64,000 bases of DNA from Streptomyces sp. P9-A4 (GCF_036634195.1 NZ_JAZIFY010000001.1:6086501-6150500); one strand, 5' to 3'; numbered from the stretch's first letter, positions 24,650-33,664 are shown. Notes: generated by a model from the letters alone, not told the origin. A program made the numbers and translations.

Positions 24650-24945
24650 TCACCCCCGCAGTCGCATCTCCAGCCCGTCCAGGACCACTTCCAGGCCGTA
24701 GGCGAACTTCTCGTCCCTGATGGCGACCGGGTCCACCGTCACCTGGGCGGCGGCCTCCGTGTAGGCCTCGGCGAGGTGGTCGTGGCCGGCCGCCGCCTGC
24801 TGTGCGGCGGGCATCAGCCGCGCGATGAAATCCGCCTCCGAGTCCCCGGAGCGGGCGACCGTGGTGAGCCAGGCGGCCTCCGTGGTGCTCATGCCGATGA
24901 CGTACGACAGGACGGTGTCGATCGCGCGGCTCGGCTCGGGGAAGC
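24650..24945 (-). pseudogene. TetR regulator, C-terminal fragment
   Basis: The minus-strand frame reads FPEPSRAIDTVLSYVIGM...AWLTTVARSGDSEADFIARL and ends KFAYGLEVVLDGLEMRLRG, the C-terminal domain of drug-responsive TetR repressors, where FxxGLxxxLDGL is typical. The helix-turn-helix half is gone: homology stops at about 24945, where an oppositely oriented MFS fragment begins. No start codon with a ribosome site precedes the homology. A remnant of a divergent regulator/efflux pair. Confidence 0.75.
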
Positions 24946-25437
24946 CTGGCCGCCGCGTTCGGGGTGCTGACCACGGTCGACGCGGAGTCCGGCTTCACCG
25001 TCCCGGCCATCGCCCTCGGCCTCCTCGGCCTCGGCGCCGGCCTCGCGATGCCGGCCGCCGTCGGCGCCCTGATGAGCGCCATCCCCGAGGAGAAGGCGGG
25101 CGTCGGCTCGGCCCTGAACGACACCATCCAGCAGGCCGGTACGGCGCTCGGCATCGCCATCCTCGGCTCGCTCCTCACGAGCACCTTCTCCGCCGAGATG
25201 CCGGCCGGCGCCCCCGAGCAGGCCAAGCAGTCGATCGGCGGCGCGCTGGCCGCCGCCCAGGGCGACCCCGGTCTGATCGCCGCCGCCCGGGAGGCCTTCA
25301 CCTCCTCGATGACGACCACCTTCACCATCAGCGCGATCGGCGTCCTCGCGGCGGCGGTCCTCGCCACCCTGGTGATGCGGGACGCCAAGCCGGCCGCCAC
25401 CGCCGAGGCGGAGCACGAGGCGGAACTCGCCGCCTGA
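24943..25437 (+). pseudogene. MFS drug transporter (DHA2/EmrB type), C-terminal fragment
   Basis: The frame reads SLAAAFGVLTTVDAESGF then IALGLLGLGAGLAMPAAVGALMSAIPEEKAGVGSALNDT, the motif-C-like stretch of 14-helix EmrB/QacA exporters, and ends with the last transmembrane helix and an acidic tail. Only about the last 160 of roughly 480 residues remain. Its 5' edge abuts the truncated TetR within a few bases, so one deletion removed both N-termini and the shared promoter. GTG at 24964 could start a fragment but has no ribosome site. Confidence 0.78.
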
Positions 25438-25447
25438 CCCCGTACAC

Positions 25448-25487
25448 GAAGGAGAGCCGGTGCCCCGCGGGGCACCGGCTCTCCTTC
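25448..25487. terminator. Bidirectional terminator
   Basis: A near-complete palindrome of 19-bp arms (25448-25466 and 25469-25487) lies in the gap between convergent genes. The arm GAAGGAGAGCCGGTGCCCC ends in T-poor flanks. It serves the MFS fragment and the radical SAM gene. Confidence 0.8.
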
Positions 25488-25490
25488 GTC

Positions 25491-26816
25491 TCACTCGCCC
25501 GGAGCGGGCGGCAGCGCGTCCATGAACGAGCTGACCGAGAACACCGCCCGGCCGGGACCCGCGGGCCCGTACCCGGGCGGGGCGGTCAGCCCGTACTCCT
25601 CCAGCGTCGCCGTGTACGCCTCAAGGAGACCCAGGTGGTATTCGAGCGGGGCGCCGTCCGGGTTCTCCCGGCCCAGCGGCGTCGTCGGCTCCGGACACCA
25701 GGTGGTGAACCGGGGCGTGATCCCGCGCGACATGAAGAACCGCAGGCCCTCCCGGGTGGAGGCGATGGCCTCGTCCACCGTCAGGAAGCCGGACGGGCGC
25801 GCCATCTCGACACCCGCGACGAAGTTCGGGATGACGTTGCGCGGCCCGAAGACCTCCGCCGAGTCCAGGATCCGGCGGTGCCACTCGTCCCGGCCGATGT
25901 AACGCTCCTTGCCGGGGCAGTACAGCTCGAACAGCCGCCGGTCCCACACCTCGTAGTTGGGGTGGTAGATCCGGATGCCGTAGTCGTGGAAGCGCTGCAC
26001 GTCCTCCTTCGGCAGGGCCTGGGCGACGACCTTGCCGATCCAGCGGCCGGGGAAACGCTCCTCGATCGCGCGCGCGTACTGCCCGTAGAAGTCGGCCTCG
26101 TCCTTCCCGCCGACCTTGGAGGTGACCGCCCCACCGGTCAGGGTGTACGCGGTTGAGGTACGGGCGGTGTCGTGGCGGTCGATGATCTCCAGCGCCTCCA
26201 GGACCTCGTCCACCGGCTTCACCCCGGTGTACGGGCGGCCCGCCGCCTTGTGCTGGCGCCAGTTGTGGTTGATGTCGCAGTACTGGCACTCCTCCTTGGC
26301 ACCGAAGTACTGGCAGACCCGGAAGACCGTGAGGTAGATGAGGTACCCCCACTGGATGGTCGGCGCGACCTCCATCACGGACTTGCCGTTCGCCAGCGGG
26401 TGCCGGTAGTACTCCGGCATCGGCGGCAGACCGACGTCCGCGATCCTCACCCCGTCGAGGAAGAGCGCGAGCGCGCCGTCGCCGTCCGGCGCCACCCGAT
26501 ACGGGGACGAGGGGTTGACCCGCACCGACACCACCGTGCGCCGCAGCCCGTACGGACCGCCGGTCAGCACGATCTCCTCCGGCGGACGGTTCAGCGCCGC
26601 CTCCCCGAGCTCCGGCAGCGTGCGGTGGTCGAAGGAGAAGATGAAGTACGACTTCGGCTTCACCTCGCCCCCCTCGTTGCCGCTCAGCGCGGACGGGTCG
26701 AAGGCGAGCCCGCCGCGCAGCAGGTCCTCCTTGAACACGGCCTCCGGAGGGATTCCGGGGAAGCGTTGCATGAGGGACTCGACGACGGCGGTACGGGTCG
26801 GGGCGGCGCTGGACAC
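25491..26816 (-). CDS. Radical SAM protein with a CX8CX2C cluster motif
   Basis: A 441-residue protein. Residues 168-180 read CQYFGAKEECQYC, so the three candidate iron-sulfur cysteines are C168, C177 and C180, spaced CX8CX2C instead of CX3CX2C, followed by DINHNW where the next residues of a SAM site are expected. TLTGGAVTSK (GGE-like) and the later IPNFVAGVEMARP segment fit a radical SAM barrel. The first 150 residues form an extra N-terminal domain. GTG at 26816 has GGAG 8 bp upstream. It is monocistronic here and its substrate is unknown. Confidence 0.78.
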   Translation of the reverse strand: MSSAAPTRTAVVESLMQRFPGIPPEAVFKEDLLRGGLAFDPSALSGNEGGEVKPKSYFIFSFDHRTLPELGEAALNRPPEEIVLTGGPYGLRRTVVSVRVNPSSPYRVAPDGDGALALFLDGVRIADVGLPPMPEYYRHPLANGKSVMEVAPTIQWGYLIYLTVFRVCQYFGAKEECQYCDINHNWRQHKAAGRPYTGVKPVDEVLEALEIIDRHDTARTSTAYTLTGGAVTSKVGGKDEADFYGQYARAIEERFPGRWIGKVVAQALPKEDVQRFHDYGIRIYHPNYEVWDRRLFELYCPGKERYIGRDEWHRRILDSAEVFGPRNVIPNFVAGVEMARPSGFLTVDEAIASTREGLRFFMSRGITPRFTTWCPEPTTPLGRENPDGAPLEYHLGLLEAYTATLEEYGLTAPPGYGPAGPGRAVFSVSSFMDALPPAPGE

Positions 26817-27161
26817 AGGCGGATCTCCAGTGATGAGAGACGACGGAGCCTACGACCTCACGCTACGCGCGGGTCCGCCCGGAGCGACGTCCGGGCCCCG
26901 CGCGCCCCAGCACGACGTACGCCCGCCCGAACCGGGACAGCTGGGCGAGGGTGCGGGTCGCCGCGATCTCCAGGGCCCCGCCGTCCCGGTGGGGGCGGGC
27001 CGGACGACTGGTTCGGAACCCGGAAGATCGCCGCCCGGCGGGCGGACGCGCTGGAGGATCGACCAGGGCGGGCGGGATGCGGGGAGGAGAGGCGGAAGGT
27101 TCCCGGGAGCGGGGTCGGCCGTCCGGCGACCGGTCTGGCGCCGACGGCCGGCCGTCCGCCG
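26817..27161. other. Intergenic region without a supported gene
   Basis: 345 bp between two minus-strand genes. Open frames exist on both strands but none has a ribosome site, recognisable product or codon bias different from its antisense. GC-rich palindromic patches such as CGCCCGGCGGGCG occur near 27030. Probably the promoter region of the radical SAM gene. Confidence 0.4.
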
Positions 27162-27602
27162 TCAGGCGCCCACGGGCACCTGGGTCTCGCCGCTCAGCCG
27201 CAGTCCGAGGTGCAGATAGGCGGCGAGGTCGGCACGGGGGGCCTTGCGGACGACATGGCGGATCGCCTGCATCGCCTCCCACGCGGAGGTCTGCGCCAGC
27301 GACCCGCCCCACGTCCCGCCGAGACCGTCCCAGAGGTACGCGCTGAACCCCAGCTGAGGTGCTCCGGCACGTCGACGTTCCTCCTCGTGCGCGGCGAGCG
27401 CCCGCATGAAGAACCGTTCCGCCTCGGCGGCCGGCAGCACGGAACGGATGATCCGCAGATACGGCATGACCAGCGACGCGACCTCGGGGCACTCCCCACC
27501 GGGAACGACCGTGTCACGAGCGTCACGAGCGTCACGTGCGTCCCGGAGGTCACGTGGGTCACGGGGAACGGAGGTGGGCACGGGCTCGCATGTAGGAGTC
27601 AT
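27162..27602 (-). CDS. Hypothetical protein with an Arg-Asp-Ala repeat
   Basis: A 146-residue protein I do not recognise. After MTPTCEPVPTSVPRDPRD comes an RDARDARDA repeat encoded by a 9-bp tandem repeat (27514-27550). The rest, PEVASLVMPYLRIIRSVLPAAEAERFFMRALAAHEEERR and then WDGLGGTWGGSLAQTSAWEAMQAIRHVV, looks like a compact helical protein and has normal Streptomyces codon use. ATG at 27602 is plausible but its ribosome site is weak; a start further upstream is possible. Lies between helR and the radical SAM gene on the same strand. Confidence 0.55.
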   Translation of the reverse strand: MTPTCEPVPTSVPRDPRDLRDARDARDARDTVVPGGECPEVASLVMPYLRIIRSVLPAAEAERFFMRALAAHEEERRRAGAPQLGFSAYLWDGLGGTWGGSLAQTSAWEAMQAIRHVVRKAPRADLAAYLHLGLRLSGETQVPVGA

Positions 27603-27695
27603 GGAACCTATCGATACGTCATCTGATCGCAGGAACCGCCGTGGCGCGCCCACGCACGGGCCCGGTTCGCCCCACGGCGCCAGACCCCGGAGCCC

Positions 27696-29864
27696 TCACG
27701 CGCTCCTGAGGACGACGAGCTGCCGGGTCGCCCTGGTCATCGCGACATAGCGGTCGACCGCGCCCTCGATGCCCTCACCGAACCGCTCCGGGTCGACGAG
27801 CACGACCAGGTCGAACTCCAGGCCCTTCGACAACGAAGGCGTCAGCGAGCGGACCCGCGCCGACCCCCGGAAGCCGGGGTCACCGATGACACAGGCGATC
27901 CCGTCCGCGTGCGCGGCCAGCCAGTCGTCGAGGATGCCGTCGCGCTCCGCGACCGAACCGTGGACGACCGGGACGCCGCCGCTGCGCACGGACGTCGGCA
28001 CGTTCGCGTCCGGGAGCGCCGCCCGGATGGCCGGCTCGGCCTCCGCCATGACCTCCTCCGGCGTCCGGTAGTTGATGCTCAGGGACGCCACGGTGATCCG
28101 GTCGAGCCCGACCCTTTCGAGCCGCTCCTGCCACGACTCGGTGAAACCGTGCCGCGTCTGGGCGCGGTCACCGACGATGGTGAAGCTGCGGGACGGGCAG
28201 CGCAGGAGCAGCATCTGCCACTCCGCGTCCGTCAGCTCCTGCGCCTCGTCGACGACCACGTGCGCGAACGGGCCCGCGAGCAGGTCCGGTTCGGCCCCGG
28301 CGACCGCCGACTCGTCGACCAGACTGTCCTTCAGGTCCTGCCCGCGCAGCATCGTCACCGCGCCCTCGCCGTCCTCGTCGGCCGCGAGGACGTTGTCGAT
28401 GACATCGGCCATGCGGGCCCGCTCCGCCGCGAGGGCGGCCTGCTGCCGCCTCCGGCGTACGGCCGCCTCGGGATCGCCGAGCCGCTGCCGCGCCGCGTCG
28501 AGGAGGGGCAGGTCCGACACCGTCCACGCCCGCGCGTCCGTGCGCCGGAGCAGCGCCACCTCCTCGCGGTCGAGCCAGGGGGCGCACCTGCGGAGATACG
28601 CGGGCACCGACCACAGGTCCCCGACCAGGTCGGCGGCCTCCAGCAGCGGCCACGCCCCGTGCACCTCCCTGACCAGTTCCTCGTCCTGCCGCAGGGACCG
28701 CAGGAACAGGTGGAAGGGGATCTCGCCGTCGACCTTGGCCAGCAGGATCGTGGCCAGTTCCTCCCAGATCTGCTCGCGCGCCTCGTTGTGCGGCGTACCG
28801 GACTCCGGCGCGTCGAAGGCCTCGGCCCAGTCGTCCGCGCTCAGCCGGATGTCGGCCCAGTCGGTCGACACCGTCATCCCCCGGGCGGGCGGCTCCTCGT
28901 AGAAACGGACGGCCGTCTCGATCGCCCGGACCATGTCCGCGGACGACTTCAGCCGGGCCACCTCGGGGTCGGTCTCGGCCGCCGCGCGGGCCCCCTCGGC
29001 GACGAGGTCCCGCACGGTGCAGGTCTGCACGCCCTCCTCGCCGAGGCTGGGCAGCACGTCGGCGACGTACGCCAGATAGGGCTGGTGGGGTCCGACGAAC
29101 AGCACGCCGCCCTTGCGGTGCCCGAGCCGGGGGTCCGAGTAGAGGAGGTGGGCCGAGCGGTGCAGGGCGACCACCGTCTTGCCCGTACCGGGACCGCCGT
29201 CGACGACGAGAGTGCCGCGCGAGCCGGCCCGGATGATGGCGTCCTGGTCGGCCTGGATGGTGCCGAGCACGTCCCGCATGCGGGGCGAACGGCTGGCGCC
29301 CAGGCCGGCGATGAACGCGGACTGGTCGTCGAGCGCCGCGTGCCCTTCGAGGCCGTCGGCGGTGAACACCTCGTCCCAGTAGTCGTTGACGCGGCCGTCG
29401 GCCCAGCGGTACCTGCGGCGGCTGGCGAGCCCCATCGGGCCGGCGTGGGTCGCGGCGAAGAAGGGCTCGGCGGCGGGCGAGCGCCAGTCGAGCAGCAGCC
29501 GGCGGCCGGTGCTGTCCGTGAGCCCGAGGCGTCCGATGTACACGGGCTCGGGGTCGTCCGCGGCGACGATGTGCCCGAGGCACAGATCGAGACCGAAGCG
29601 GCGCAGGGTGCGCAGGCGGCCGGTGAGGCGGTGGATCTCCGCGTCCCGGTCCATTGCCTCCCGGCCGGCGCCGCCGGGCGCCCTGCGCGTGGCGTCGAGC
29701 CGGTCGGACAGTTCGTCGATCGCCTGACGGAGGCTCTCCTCGACGGCCGCGAAGTGCTTCTCGTCGCGGGCGATCAGGGCCGGATCGGCCTTGGAGGACA
29801 ACCGGTCGGGAAGGTCGAACGCACTGGTGCCGTACGACGTGTCCACCGACGAAATCAGATGCAC
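27696..29864 (-). CDS. helR: HelR-type helicase-like protein that protects RNA polymerase from rifamycins
   Basis: A 722-residue UvrD-like ATPase. Walker A is GGPGTGKTVVALHRS with K229; Walker B is HVVVDEAQEL; later motifs VGDRAQTRHG, NYRTPEEV and YVAMTRATRQL follow. The N-terminal coiled segment (about residues 30-90) fits HelD/HelR proteins that insert into RNA polymerase. HelR displaces rifamycin from the enzyme in Streptomyces venezuelae. GTG at 29864 follows a GGGAG site. The RAE palindrome about 100 bp upstream is the strongest support for HelR rather than another HelD paralogue. Confidence 0.87.
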   Translation of the reverse strand: MHLISSVDTSYGTSAFDLPDRLSSKADPALIARDEKHFAAVEESLRQAIDELSDRLDATRRAPGGAGREAMDRDAEIHRLTGRLRTLRRFGLDLCLGHIVAADDPEPVYIGRLGLTDSTGRRLLLDWRSPAAEPFFAATHAGPMGLASRRRYRWADGRVNDYWDEVFTADGLEGHAALDDQSAFIAGLGASRSPRMRDVLGTIQADQDAIIRAGSRGTLVVDGGPGTGKTVVALHRSAHLLYSDPRLGHRKGGVLFVGPHQPYLAYVADVLPSLGEEGVQTCTVRDLVAEGARAAAETDPEVARLKSSADMVRAIETAVRFYEEPPARGMTVSTDWADIRLSADDWAEAFDAPESGTPHNEAREQIWEELATILLAKVDGEIPFHLFLRSLRQDEELVREVHGAWPLLEAADLVGDLWSVPAYLRRCAPWLDREEVALLRRTDARAWTVSDLPLLDAARQRLGDPEAAVRRRRQQAALAAERARMADVIDNVLAADEDGEGAVTMLRGQDLKDSLVDESAVAGAEPDLLAGPFAHVVVDEAQELTDAEWQMLLLRCPSRSFTIVGDRAQTRHGFTESWQERLERVGLDRITVASLSINYRTPEEVMAEAEPAIRAALPDANVPTSVRSGGVPVVHGSVAERDGILDDWLAAHADGIACVIGDPGFRGSARVRSLTPSLSKGLEFDLVVLVDPERFGEGIEGAVDRYVAMTRATRQLVVLRSA

Positions 29865-29954
29865 TTCGTGAATCTCCCGTATCTGCAGGCAAGGCCGGCG
29901 GCCGGGCCGGGAGGGGCCCGGCCGGGCTGAGACCAGCGATTCTGCGGTACGAAG

Positions 29955-29975
29955 GGGGCCTTGCCGCAAGGCCCC
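29955..29975. promoter_or_regulatory. Rifamycin-associated element (RAE)
   Basis: A 21-bp palindrome with arms GGGGCCTTGC and GCAAGGCCCC around one central base. It closely resembles the RAE described upstream of rifamycin-resistance genes in actinomycetes (GGGGCTTGC..GCAAG type). It lies 91-111 bp upstream of the helR start, in the promoter region, with TATAGCG on its distal side. Confidence 0.82.
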
Positions 29976-30063
29976 CCATGCGCTATACGTTAGAAGTGGC
30001 GAGAGAAGGGTTTCCCCCTTGCCCCGATCCTCGTCGCGAGGTCGTGAGCCCGGCTCCGACCGC

Positions 30064-31353
30064 CTAGCGCGGGGTGATCCCGCCGGCATAGACGTTCTTC
30101 GGGGTGACGACCGAGGTGATCGCGCGGGCGAGCAGCGTCGACGGCTCCTGGCCCTCGCTGAGGCTGTCCGTGTTGATCATGACGACCAGGGTGGCCTTCT
30201 GCGAGGGCAGATAGACCGTCACGGTCTCGTACCCCGGGATCGAGCCGTTGTGCCCGATCCACCCGTTCGTCTCAAGGATCCCGAGGCCGTAGCTGGTGCC
30301 CGGGAAACCGGTCGGCAGCGTCTTGAGCCGCTGCGCCTGGACCGCGGGACTCAGCAGCTCCCCGGTGGCGAGGACCTTGGCCCAGCGGCGCAGGTCGCGC
30401 AGGTCCGAGATCATCCCGCCGGCCGCCCAGGCCCAACTGGGGTTCCAGTCCGTGGCGTCAGCGACCTCGCCGCTCAGCGTCTGGTCGGTGTACCCGTGCG
30501 CGTGCGGCTCGGGGAACTCGGCGCCCTTCGGGAGGAACGTGTGCCGCAGCCCGGCCGGGCGGACCACCCGCTCGTGGAGGAATGCGCCGAGCGGCCGGCC
30601 GCCGACCTTCTCGACGACCAGTCCGAGCAGCACCAGATTGCTGTTGGAGTACTGGAACTTCGCGCCCGGAGCGAAGGTGTTCGCGTGCCGGTACCCGTAG
30701 GAGACCGCCTCCCACGGGTTGAACGGGCGCTCCGGCCGGCTCAGCAGATCGTGGACGAAGTCGGGGTCGGCGGTGTAGGGGAACAACCCGCTGCGCATCT
30801 CCGCGAGATGGCGCAGTGTGATGTTGTCCCCGTTGGGGACGCCCCGGATGTAGTCCGAGATCGGGTCGTCCAGCCGGATCCTCCCTTCGTCCACGAGCTC
30901 GAGCAGCGCGGTCACCGTGAACGTCTTGGTCTCGCTGCCGATCCGGATACGGGTGTCGACGCGCATCGGCTGCCCGGTACGGGTGTCGGCGACGCCGGTG
31001 GCGCGCACGTACCTTCCCTTGCCGGGCATCCACAGCCCGACGACGACACCGGGGATGCCCGCCTTCCTGCGGACGTCCTCGATCGTCCGGTCCAGACGGG
31101 CGGTCAGCTCCGGGCCGAACCCGCCGGAGGAGAGGTCGTCCTCGCCGTAGCCCTCGCCGGTCACGGCATGGACGGGGTGGGCGGGCACGGCCTGCGCGGG
31201 TACGGCGGGGCCCGCCGTCATCGGGGCCAGCACCGACGCCACGAGCAGCGTCGCGGCGAACAATCTGCGAGAGGGGGTACGTCGGGTACGTCGGGTACGT
31301 CGCACGGCGGAGCGCCTCTTCCGGGTCACTGTCACGGTCACGGACCGCAACAT
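30064..31353 (-). CDS. Secreted serine hydrolase, class C beta-lactamase/D-Ala-D-Ala carboxypeptidase fold
   Basis: A 429-residue protein. A basic N-region with an RRT repeat leads into RRLFAATLLVASVLAP, a signal peptide possibly using Tat. The three active-site motifs are present: SETK (S140-K143) in RIGSETKTFT, YSN in FQYSNSNLVLLG, and HNG in WIGHNGSIPGYE. The family includes D-Ala-D-Ala carboxypeptidases, esterases and class C beta-lactamases; LAEMRSGLFPY favours the carboxypeptidase/esterase branch. ATG at 31353 is the most likely start but lacks a good ribosome site, and an upstream in-frame GTG pair is possible. Monocistronic. Confidence 0.83.
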   Translation of the reverse strand: MLRSVTVTVTRKRRSAVRRTRRTRRTPSRRLFAATLLVASVLAPMTAGPAVPAQAVPAHPVHAVTGEGYGEDDLSSGGFGPELTARLDRTIEDVRRKAGIPGVVVGLWMPGKGRYVRATGVADTRTGQPMRVDTRIRIGSETKTFTVTALLELVDEGRIRLDDPISDYIRGVPNGDNITLRHLAEMRSGLFPYTADPDFVHDLLSRPERPFNPWEAVSYGYRHANTFAPGAKFQYSNSNLVLLGLVVEKVGGRPLGAFLHERVVRPAGLRHTFLPKGAEFPEPHAHGYTDQTLSGEVADATDWNPSWAWAAGGMISDLRDLRRWAKVLATGELLSPAVQAQRLKTLPTGFPGTSYGLGILETNGWIGHNGSIPGYETVTVYLPSQKATLVVMINTDSLSEGQEPSTLLARAITSVVTPKNVYAGGITPR

Positions 31354-31496
31354 CACCACCGGCACCCCGCGACGAAGACCCCCTGCCCGGGCCGCTCCCC
31401 GGCGAGTCCACTCATTCGGCGCCACCCTCCGCACCGGCGCCCGAGCGCCCCGGCCCTTCGCGCGGTCTCCGTACGACGCCGGGGTCGTTCACGCGG

Positions 31497-33482
31497 TCAC
31501 AGCGGAACGATCGTCGCCTCGGTCGCCTTCACGCTGGTCCACACGGACACCCCGTCGGCGAGACCGAGTTCGGCCGCCGCCTGCGGGGTGATCTCGGCGA
31601 CGAGATCGGGCGCCAGGTCCGAGGCGACCAGCACCCGCAGCCTGCTGCCGCTCGTCGTGATCTCCCGTACGGTGCCGGGCCAGACGTTACGGGGGCTGCC
31701 GCCGGGCCGCTCCCGGTGCAGCGACACCGCCTCGGGCGCGACGATCGCCAGGGCCGGGGTGCCCGCCGCCGGCGGTTCGGCGGCGACGAGCGTCCCGCCC
31801 CCGTCGAGGGAGAGGCCCTCCGGGGTCGCCGTTCCCGGCCAGGCGTTGCGCCCGAGCATCCGGGCGACCCAGGGCGACCGGGGGTGCCGGGTCACCTCGG
31901 TGGGCGAGTCGTCCTGGAGGGCGCGCCCCTCGTCGAGCACCAGGACGCGCTGCGCCAGGGACACGGCCTCGACCGGGTCGTGGGTGACGATGAGGCAGAC
32001 CCCGCCGAAACCGGCGAGATGGGTGCGCAGGGTGTGCCGTACATGCGCCCGGGTCGTCTGGTCGAGCGCGGCGAGCGGCTCGTCGAGGACGAGCAGCCGG
32101 GGCCGCGCGGCCAGCGCCCGCGCGAGGGCGACGCGTTGGGCCTGGCCGCCGGAGAGCTGCGCGGGCCGGCGGTGCGCCAGATGGCCCACGCCGAGCCGGT
32201 CGAGCCAGGTGCCCGCCTCCCGTCGGGCCTCCGCACGCGGGACGCCCTGGGCGCGCAGCCCGTACGCGGTGTTCGCGAGGGCGCTCATGTGCGGGAAGAG
32301 CGCGCCGTCCTGGGGCACCCAGGCGACGTGCCGCCGGTGCGGGGGCAGGTCGGTGACGTCGGTGTCGCCGAGCCGGAGCCTGGCGTGGGCGCGGGGGGTG
32401 AGCCCGAGGAGGGCGCGCAGGAGGGTGGTCTTGCCCGCGCCGTTGGGGCCGACGACGGCGATGGTGGTGCCGGGTCCCGCGTCGAGGGTGAGCCGGGTGA
32501 AGCCGGTGACGTCGGCGTGGAGGGCCCAGCGCTGTTCCTCGTACGGCTGCTTCTCCTGCGGTTTGTCCGCTTCAGGAGAGAAGCCGGGCGAGGGCCGCGT
32601 CACCGGTACGGGCAGGGCGGCCGGGCCGAGTTCGTCACCCGTGTCCGGTGCGGGGCGGCGGGCACGGCGGTCGGCCGGGGTCCCCGTCCAGCGCCCGCGC
32701 AGGGCGATCAGGACGGCCATCGCGATGGCGAGCAGCAGCAGGGAGACGGAGGTCGCGGCCTCCGGCTCGTCCTGGAGCAGCAGATAGACCTGGAGGGGCA
32801 GGGTCTGCGTGGTCCCCGGCAGGTTGCCCGCGAAGGTGATGGTGGCCCCGAACTCGCCGAGCGCCCGCGCCCAGGTGAGGGCCGCGCCCGCGATCAGACC
32901 GGGCGCGACCATCGGCAGGGTGACGGTGAAGAAGACCCGTACCGGCGGGGCGCCGAGAGACGCGGCGGTCTCCTCGTACCGGGGCCGCAGCCCGCCGAGG
33001 GCGCCCTCCAGGCTGATGACGAGGAAGGGCATCGCGACGAAGGTGGCCGCGAGGACGGCCCCCGAGGTGTGGAACGGCAGGGTGATGCCGAAGGTGCCCT
33101 CAAGCCACGGCCCCAGCAGTCCGCGCCGGCCGAAGGCGAGCAGCAGGGCCACACCGCCGACCGTGGGCGGCAGCACCATCGGCAGCAGGACGAGGGAACG
33201 CACGACCGCCTTGCCGGGGAAGTGCACGCGGGCGAGCAGCCAGGCGAGCGGGACGCCGAGCAGCAGCGAGAGTCCCAGGGCCCAGAACGACACGATCAGC
33301 GAGAGACGGAGCGCCTCGACGGTCCCGGGCGAGGTGAGGTGGTCGGCGAGTTCGTCCCATTCGGTCCGTACGAGGACGCCGATCAGGGGGAGCGTCAGGA
33401 ACGCCACGGCGAGGAGCGCGGGCACGACGAGGGTGACGGGCGTGCGGGCTCGGGGCGTACGGCGGACGCCTGATCGTTTCAT
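31497..33482 (-). CDS. modBC: ModB-ModC fusion: molybdate ABC transporter permease-ATPase
   Basis: A 661-residue fusion. Residues about 15-275 form a ModB permease (five or six membrane helices; EETAASLGAPPVRVFF is the EAA loop). A linker rich in Pro/Glu follows. Residues 320-520 are a ModC ATPase: GPNGAGKTT (K351), LSGGQAQRVALARALA and LLVLDEPLAALD. The C-terminus has a TOBE/Mop molybdate-binding domain (ITTSGSRLRVLVASD..LADGVSVWTSVKATE). ATG at 33482 follows AGGA. Downstream of modA across a hairpin. Fusing permease and ATPase guarantees equal dosage. Confidence 0.92.
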   Translation of the reverse strand: MKRSGVRRTPRARTPVTLVVPALLAVAFLTLPLIGVLVRTEWDELADHLTSPGTVEALRLSLIVSFWALGLSLLLGVPLAWLLARVHFPGKAVVRSLVLLPMVLPPTVGGVALLLAFGRRGLLGPWLEGTFGITLPFHTSGAVLAATFVAMPFLVISLEGALGGLRPRYEETAASLGAPPVRVFFTVTLPMVAPGLIAGAALTWARALGEFGATITFAGNLPGTTQTLPLQVYLLLQDEPEAATSVSLLLLAIAMAVLIALRGRWTGTPADRRARRPAPDTGDELGPAALPVPVTRPSPGFSPEADKPQEKQPYEEQRWALHADVTGFTRLTLDAGPGTTIAVVGPNGAGKTTLLRALLGLTPRAHARLRLGDTDVTDLPPHRRHVAWVPQDGALFPHMSALANTAYGLRAQGVPRAEARREAGTWLDRLGVGHLAHRRPAQLSGGQAQRVALARALAARPRLLVLDEPLAALDQTTRAHVRHTLRTHLAGFGGVCLIVTHDPVEAVSLAQRVLVLDEGRALQDDSPTEVTRHPRSPWVARMLGRNAWPGTATPEGLSLDGGGTLVAAEPPAAGTPALAIVAPEAVSLHRERPGGSPRNVWPGTVREITTSGSRLRVLVASDLAPDLVAEITPQAAAELGLADGVSVWTSVKATEATIVPL

Positions 33483-33558
33483 CGCGTGTCCTGGAAGACG
33501 TAGGGGAACGGTGTCCTGTACGAGGTAGGAAACCAGGCCGTCCGGCGAGAACGGCGCC

Positions 33559-33600
33559 AGGGGGCTGCCCGTCCCCCCCACCCGGAACGGGCAGCCCCCT
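33559..33600 (-). terminator. Stem-loop between modA and modBC
   Basis: Perfect 14-bp arms (33559-33572 and 33587-33600) with a 14-base loop sit between modA and modBC on one strand. A partial terminator or RNA stabiliser that lets modA exceed modBC is the usual role of such structures in binding-protein operons. Confidence 0.65.
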
Positions 33601-33664
33601 GGCCACGGGAGGTGGCGGCGTCTCAAGCGGCCTGCCGGTCGCCGGGTCGGCCGGTCATCCGTCG

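Noticed and set aside
26863..27492. An Arg/Gly-rich minus-strand frame in the gap before the hypothetical gene.
   Set aside because: It overlaps the better-supported gene at 27162-27602 in another frame and lacks similarity, signal or ribosome site.
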